Shown one piece after another: positions 58,175-64,000 of a stretch of 64,000 bases of DNA. A program made the translations under genes and the position numbers. How positions within the stretch are numbered: position 1 is the stretch's first letter; every line of letters starts with the position of its first letter. Under the pieces are notes generated by a model, which made no database searches, had not been told where the DNA came from, and saw nothing but the letters and a program-made list of their open reading frames with translations. The DNA comes from Zygnema cylindricum (Eukaryota; Streptophyta; Zygnematophyceae; Zygnematales; Zygnemataceae), in the NCBI GenBank assembly GCA_037447655.1, contig JBBHKE010000652.1:49288-113287 (forward strand). Direction: 5' to 3'.

Positions 58175-58632
58175 TCTAGTAACTATTCACGGTGTAGTTT
58201 CATGATAAGTACAGGACATAGAATAGAAGTGCAGAAAGTACTCCGCTTTTAGTGTTGATAACACTAATTCGGTCGTGACTTTTTTTGGTCAAAAATTACA
58301 AAATAGAGTTAACAGCAATATTTAAGGATGTGGACTACGATCTGTCATGTCCCCTTGCACTAAATTAGTTTTATTTATTATAAATTATCATTAACTCTAA
58401 TAAATTTTTAACGCTAATAACGATGAGCGGTGTAGTTTTGTACATCCATGTGCACAAAGGGAGGAAAAAAGATGTCGTGAATACACATTTTATTTATGGA
58501 AAAGGCTAAAAAAGGGTTGATAAAGCACATCATAAATTTCAAAAATGGATAGCTTGAGTGCGTTTTGTAGAAGCTTTAGACCAAATTAAGGGAGAAAATG
58601 TGAGAGCAAATAAAAAGTAAATCAGAGGCGTT
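58175..58632. repeat. Direct repeat, right copy
   Basis: Matches 56748-57232 with scattered changes and includes the MITE at 58241-58432. It ends shortly before the 3' end of the F-box/LRR gene. Confidence 0.75.
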
Positions 58633-58758
58633 CACTTTCTTTGAACCAACAAACATCAGTACCGTCACTAAAACAAAAACCACTTCGACGTTTCCACCTT
58701 CAAAAAAAAAAAAACTAAGTTTACCTTTTCCATCGAAAAAAACAAGTGGTTTAATTGT

Positions 58759-61755
58759 CTAAGTTACATAAATAAAACTGTCACTAGAGGCCCAAATTTG
58801 AAACAATATAAAACAACCTCGATCCTTAAGAACCTCGATAGCCTCTTGACCACTTGTGAAAGTTTTCTCCCAAGCTCGGGAACTAAATATGAAAGATTTT
58901 AACCATATACAATTTCGTACCACATGTTCCAAACTAAAACCATTTATGGAACTCTCTCTCAACTCTAATGTTTGAAGTTGTGAACAATATGAGAGAGCTT
59001 CTAATCCTTTATCGGTCATGCCGGTTACTCGATATGGAGGACCGTAAGTCCCTCGTGGATACTTTAAAGTAAAATGACGTAATAAAGGAGAGTTGTTCTT
59101 TAACTCGAATGCACCTTCGTCTGTAAAATGTTCGACGGGACTGCAATGACAATAAAAAAAAACAACAACAGAATTAAAAATAAGTTAATAACACAATGGT
59201 TTTGAATGAGTTTGAATACAAATAGCAATTAAGAAATTTATGAGGCGTTTGATGTTAACTTGGAAATTTGAAAGCCGACGGCGAAAATAAACACATCCAG
59301 AAACGACATAGGAAAATGTGACTTTTCAATATTTTTAGGGCTTTTTAGGTTCGACCAGAAGGCTTCACACAACCTGATCTACCAAAAATTTAAGTTACAA
59401 TCCATTCTCATACTAATAACTGTAGAAAAGAAAAGCTCCGTGACACTAAAATGTGGCATGTAAGTGTTCTTCTTTAACTAGAAAAGGAAAACACAAAAAT
59501 AAAACACATATGTTTACTAAATTAGAGAGCGCCCATAAATCCCAACATTATCTTGCCAAACCCAAAATTTCAAGCTGAAAAATCGGTTCATTTGTTTTAA
59601 CCCACTGTTATTTCTTATGTGTTTTCCTATTGAGATACGTGTCAAAAAAAAAACTGCAATCATGAGAATTTCAAAGATTGTACACTCACTTAATAATAGT
59701 CAATTTTTGAAGCCCATTTACTCCTTTTAAAATACGGCGCAAAGTTTTGTCTCCCACGGGAGCATAAAGATCTTCCAAATTATTGCATCCGGAAAGAGCT
59801 TCCAAAGCTGAAAAAAATTTCTGTCGGTTGACTTTATAAGACTTATCTTTAGAGTCAAGTTCTCCAATAAACGAACACCTTTGATACAAAGATTCATCTT
59901 TTATGTGAAATTTTTGAAGAAATGTACATATTATTAACAATTCTTTTAGACCCGAATACGGCTCGTCACATTCCGGTAGGTTTGAAAGCTCGAGAATTAA
60001 CTCTTTCAAGAATATTAACTTACTTGAGAAGCTTCGGCAAACACCAAAGTTAACGGTAATCGCTTTGATAATTTGACCTTTCAAAAATGAATTGGGTACA
60101 ATACCCGTCTCCGTCATCGTCATTCCTTTTCTAATTGCCTCGACTTCGGCAATTTTCTCTACCATAGATTGGGTTGCGGCATCGGATGAGGAATGAATAC
60201 TTAGAGCCATAATTTGTTGATTTGTCGAAAGGATTTGCGGAAAAAAAAGTTCCCCACTTACTATACCAAGCGAGCGAAGCGTAGGAAAACGACAAATCGC
60301 CTTTAAAACTTCAACGTCATAAACATTACCACAATTGAAAACCTCCAACGGCGGACCACAATCGATAATTTTCTTATAGAAATCAGTCATGAAATCGCGT
60401 ACTTTATCCTCACGTGAGTTATAGTCGTTCAGCGAGAGACGAAGTTCTCGAAGATTTTCCAATTTGACCTTAAAATTCTCAAAATTCTCAAAATTCTCAA
60501 AATTTCGAGCATCGGGAAATTCGAGTTCGTCGCAATGCATCGATAACGACGTGAGACTTGAACATTGCAAAAAAATGAGAAACGAATCCTCTTCCAAAAC
60601 AGATAGCTCAAGCGAGAGACGTTGTAAACCAAATTTACTGTTGAACAGTAGACTTCTCCAACCCTTTTCAGTTAAACGAAAAGGAGGACGATAGGTTCCG
60701 GAGACCGGCCACGCCATGTCGATTGTTTGTATCGTGGGAAAAGTTAAAGTCAAATCTTGTAAAAAAGTACAACCTTTTCCAATTTTTTCAGCTTCTTCTT
60801 CATCTAAAGGAATGTTATTAAGATTTAATATTCTAAGCTGACCCAATTTCCCTATAGAACCCCAATTCTCAAATTTCAATTTACTATCTCTTTTCGGTCG
60901 ACCGATCGACAAAACTTCCAACTTAGGAAGACGAGTCGTGACGTCATCAAAGACACTCTGAGTCAACTCGAGCCCTTTGTATTTGAGGTCGAGTGACGTC
61001 ACATTGGGGAAAAGTTCCGGCAGTTGAGGCAGTTTGTCCACGTGGCGACACGTGATTCGCCGAACCGAATCGAGGACGATTTGTCGGTGAAATTTGGACG
61101 CTAGTGAGAAATTGAAAAAGTCAAAGTGGGAGGGAAGGAAGGAGAGGATGTGGGAGAGAAGTTGGGGGTTGTGGCCCACCGCTTCAGCCTGGGGGGGGGA
61201 GGGAGAGAGGGAGAGGGAGGGAGAGAGGGAGAGGGAGGGAGTGAGGGAGAGGGAGGGAGAGAGAGAGAGGAAGGGAGAGAGGGAGAGGGAGGGAGTGAGG
61301 GAGAGGGAGGGAGAGGGAGAGGGAGAGGGAGAGAGAGAGAGGGAGGGAGAGAGGGAGAGGGAGGGAGAGAGGGAGAGGGAGGGAGAGAGGGAGAGGGAGG
61401 GAGAGAGGGAGAGGGAGGGGAGATAGAGAGGAGGGAGAGGGAGAGGGAGAGGGAGAAGGAGAGGTTGTGGTAACATCCATGACTGAAAAGGCAGAGGGAG
61501 AGAGAGAGGGAGAGGGAGGGAGAGAGGGAGAGGGAGGGAGAGAGGGAGAGGGAGGGAGAGGGAGAGGGAGAGGGAGAGAGAGAGAGGGAGGGAGAGAGGG
61601 AGAGGGAGGGAGAGAGGGAGAGGGAGGGAGTGAGGGAGAGGGAGGGAGAGAGGGTGAGGGAGGGAGAGAGGGAGAGGGAGGGAGAGGGAGAGGGAGGGAG
61701 ATAGAGAGGGAGAGGGAGAGGGAGAGGGAGAGGGAGAGGTTGTGGTAACATCCAT
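58759..61755 (-). CDS. F-box/leucine-rich-repeat protein with repetitive N-terminus, two exons
   Basis: Exon 1 is 61755-59690 and exon 2 is 59140-58759, joined in phase 2, giving 815 aa. Residues 1 to about 190 are Ser/Pro/Leu repeats from a CCCTCT minisatellite. Then comes an F-box-like helix set (LLSHILSFLPSHFDFFNF, LASKFHRQIV) at about residues 195-230. The remainder is irregular LRRs: FPNVTSLDLKYKGL, LPKLEVLSIG, LRILNLNNIPLDEE, GLQRLSLELSV, CSSLTSLSMHCDELEF. A NFENFENFENF run comes from a short repeat. F-box/LRR proteins recruit targets to SCF ubiquitin ligases. The open frame continues upstream to 62133 without an ATG. The ATG at 61755 is the only in-frame one before the F-box, so the start is uncertain and an upstream exon is possible. 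Confidence 0.75.
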
Positions 61756-61857
61756 GGCTGAAAAGGCAGAGGGAGAGAGAGAGGCTTTAGCAAAATCTAA
61801 GGTTGGATAGGGGGAGAGAGAGAGAGGGAGAGAGAGAGAGAGAGGGAGAGGGAGAGG
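61197..61857. repeat. GAGGGA minisatellite with two 275-bp higher-order units
   Basis: Nearly pure GAGAGG/GAGGGA sequence. The landmark GGTTGTGGTAACATCCATG followed by CTGAAAAGGCAGAGGGAGAG occurs at about 61463 and 61738, so 275 bp is a second-level repeat. On the minus strand it encodes the Ser/Pro/Leu arm of the F-box/LRR gene, and the two units are read in different frames. Confidence 0.85.
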
Positions 61858-62133
61858 CTTCAGTAGTATCCATGGTTTGGAGAAAGCGAGAGTGAGAAGG
61901 GGAAGGGGGAGGAAGAGGAATTGAGAGAGACAGAGGGGGAGAAGGAGAGAGCGCAGGAAGGAGCAACTAGGGGGGGGAGGGGAAGGGGGAGGAGGGCGAC
62001 GGCAGATGCGAAAATGTTCGAAATGTGGACACGCGACATCCACACGTGCGACAGATTCTGCAGGTCGGATTTGTACCTGAAATATCCGTACATTTGGTTT
62101 TTTGAAGAAGGACCGTGGACACGTGGCATACAC

Positions 62134-63095
62134 TGTCCTTTTTCAAAAATGTTTCTGACGTTGACTCTCAGAGACGGCCGTCGACCCGGTGGAACGAATT
62201 TGAAAGCATGAATTTGAATCGTTTTTTTCTGAATTAGTGGATATTTGGACAATTGAAAAGATCTAAAGGACAAAAGGACGGTGAAACAGTACAGAACAGC
62301 AACCGAAACGTCACTTTCCGTACCGACTTTAGAACTTCCTTGCCGTGCACAATAAATAGAGTGTATAACTACTGTACTGTAGCGTGAAGGATCTTCTAAA
62401 GTCGTTATGAAATGTTCTTTGCGCCGTACACGTGTACCGTAGATACTCTGACATAGTATTCCACGTGTCGGCAGGAGACGAAGGAAATTTTTTTTGCTTG
62501 ACCGCGAGGTTTCGCAGAAAAGTATGTGAGGCAGGAATCATTGGGCGTTGACTGGGCCTTCGCTAAGATGACGTGGCGAAAATACGCCGGGAAAACACTC
62601 ACGGACGAACTCAAATAGAAGATGACAATTTTACACTTACGTGTATAAGCATCCGACGGTCCCCCTTAGGTTCCTTCGGAAAAACGTGCGCTAACGATTC
62701 TATCGCTGACCTGTCATCGTGTGTTGTTGCTCCTAAGGACGTCCTATGGAAAGTCAACTGCCTAATTCTAAATTTTTACGAAACGAATACACTAGAAGAA
62801 CAGATACACTACAAAGTCTCAGGGAATCTTGTTCTCCACAGTTACAGAGTGGATACATTTTTCAGTTTTGTACACTCTTGACTATTCTGATTTCAGCTGA
62901 CGTCATACGTTGACGGGCATGAGCCAAGTCAACTGTTACATTGCCGTGTCATAAGTGTAAGCGTCAAAAGTCGAAACCTAGTTCATTGCAAACCCTACAA
63001 TGACATTTTCGCACGCTTTGGGCTGTTATGCCGTCAAGCGTTGCCAGCTCTCGTACGGACAAACTTACTAGACCTACGTGCTCTATTTTGGCTGG
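62134..63095. other. Upstream region of the F-box/LRR gene
   Basis: No gene is recognised. GTACG and CGTAC words are frequent. A promoter for the minus-strand gene should lie here, but no TATA box can be fixed with confidence. Confidence 0.4.
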
Positions 63096-63097
63096 TA

Positions 63098-63310
63098 CAC
63101 CGTGTATCGCTGTTAGGGTTAACAATTTTTTCGCCGCTCAAAACATCTTTTCTCCGTACACTCTTGTCCAATTCTCCATTTAAGACCGTCAGTCGGAAGC
63201 TGAGAACCTAATACTTCAATCTCAACCGTCAGATATAAAGACTGACATGTACGGATAAAAGATGTTTAAAAAGACGAAAAAAACATTAACACTAATAACG
63301 ATTCACGGTG
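63098..63310. mobile_element. 213-bp TA MITE
   Basis: The ends are CACCGTGTATCGCTGTTAGG and CTAATAACGATTCACGGTG, flanked by TA at 63096-63097 and 63311-63312. The interior shares GTACACTCTTGTCC and GTACGGATAAAAGATG words with the pair at 49559-49935. Complete and non-coding. Confidence 0.8.
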
Positions 63311-63835
63311 TACCACGTAGGATTGAGATCAGATGTTAAAATCCGTCGTAGATTCTACACGCGTAGAATCCTAAATGTAAGATTTGTACCAGCGGACGAA
63401 GTTTAAGATTTGTAGAAGCGTACTAAAATGTAAACTTTCTACGTGCGTACTATATCGCTGTACGAAATGTGATATAATGTTTTTAAAACCCTAAATCCTT
63501 TCTGCGAAGGTCAACGGATGGCAAAGGCAACGTGAAAGGATATCCTCCGACAAAAGATTGTTTCGTCGCTTTTGGAAGATTGAAATCCTTCCTGTCCGAA
63601 GCCACAAAATCGATGCCACGTGTAAGGTTTTCATCGCTCTTCCATCGTGGAACGTAACTTTCAAAGGTATAGCGATTTGGCCAATTGCACGCGGCCAATT
63701 TGTGGCTACGTAGTCACAAATCTGGTTGGATAGAGCGATTGGATCACAGATGCTAAAAGAAAACATAGGACGGTCATTACTTAACCTTTAAAAATTGCCA
63801 GTAAACATGTATTTAAAGAAAAAAAAACAATACGA
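63311..63835. other. Spacer before the right-edge elements
   Basis: GTACG-rich non-coding DNA. A short minus-strand frame (63491-63766) has no recognisable domain and may belong to the Harbinger-like element. Confidence 0.35.
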
Positions 63836-63899
63836 ATGGTACAAAAAACGTACGGCATCCAGTAAACAACCCCACTTTTTCGCTGATGAGGTTCGACCC
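63836..63899. mobile_element. PIF/Harbinger-like element, right end only seen
   Basis: CAGTAAACAACCCCACTTTT followed by TCGCTGATGAGGTTCGACCC is the reverse complement of the end shared by copies at 17852, 35158 and 48377. The other end is not identified; it should lie to the left. Confidence 0.55.
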
Positions 63900-63913
63900 A
63901 TAAGAACTACTGA

Positions 63914-64000
63914 GCATAGTTCAAAAGTAGGTGACCGTACGCCCATACAATATGCCTATTGTATGCAAAACATACAATATGGCCTTAAGACCCATATTGT
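63914..64000. mobile_element. Element with AGCATAGTTCAAAAGTAGG end, copy B, cut by window edge
   Basis: It matches 16722 onward: the terminal word, then CATACAATATGCCTATTG and CTTAAGACCCATATTGT. Only the first 87 bp are inside the window. Confidence 0.7.

Noticed and set aside
56748-58632. Complete LTR retrotransposon
   Set aside because: The direct repeats lack clear TG...CA ends, a primer-binding site and any gag or pol; a segment duplication is as likely.
61094-61793. Glu/Gly/Arg-rich plus-strand frames and alternative minus-strand frames in the GAGGGA tract
   Set aside because: Every frame of this repeat is open; only the frame that runs into the F-box/LRR domain is supported.
62131-62133. 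Start of the F-box/LRR frame at 62133
   Set aside because: The codon there is GTG; the first in-frame ATG is at 61755.
1-64000. tRNA or rRNA genes
   Set aside because: I looked for B-box-like GGTTCGAAnCC and rRNA-like blocks and saw none; a tRNAscan-SE and Infernal run would settle it.

Overview
The window is nuclear DNA from a plant (streptophyte). It has GT-AG introns, a plastid-type Rieske oxygenase of the PAO/TIC55/PTC52 family with a transit peptide, a plant-type site-1 protease (S1P) with its membrane anchor, small heat-shock-like proteins and an F-box/LRR gene. Genes are few and set among many transposable elements, mostly small non-autonomous DNA transposons nested in one another. 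I cannot name the species.

Layout. 1-23338: a tandem array of about 4.9-kb units on the minus strand. Each unit has one gene for a small-heat-shock (alpha-crystallin) protein with a very basic N-terminal arm, a promoter with a thrice-repeated motif, a hairpin MITE and a decayed Ty1/copia gag fragment. Four gene copies are visible: 1 and 4 are open, 2 is shortened, and 3 is frameshifted and followed by a nest of transposons (13662-17579) and a Harbinger-like element (17852-18646). 23341-25900: transposon and low-complexity DNA. 26600-32615: a broken pogo-like DDE transposase whose long first intron holds two unrecognised charged ORFs. 32741-36018: large direct and inverted repeats. 37348-41844 (minus): a seven-exon Rieske oxygenase. 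42961-55290 (plus): an eleven-exon S1P, transcribed divergently from the Rieske gene across about 1.1 kb. 55500-58640: low complexity and a direct-repeat pair. 58759-61755 (minus): a two-exon F-box/LRR gene whose 5' coding part is a pyrimidine-rich minisatellite. 62134-64000: MITEs and truncated elements.

The S1P and Rieske exon models were built by hand from splice sites. Codon phase closes exactly across every junction: 3762 bp gives 1253 aa, and 1578 bp gives 525 aa. The genes do not form one pathway. The Rieske enzyme would act at plastid membranes, S1P in the Golgi on membrane-bound stress factors, and the array in proteostasis. The most unusual items are the basic-arm sHSP array with its triplicated promoter motif, the four-level transposon nest with readable target-site duplications, and two introns in which splice-site sequence has been amplified into tandem decoys.
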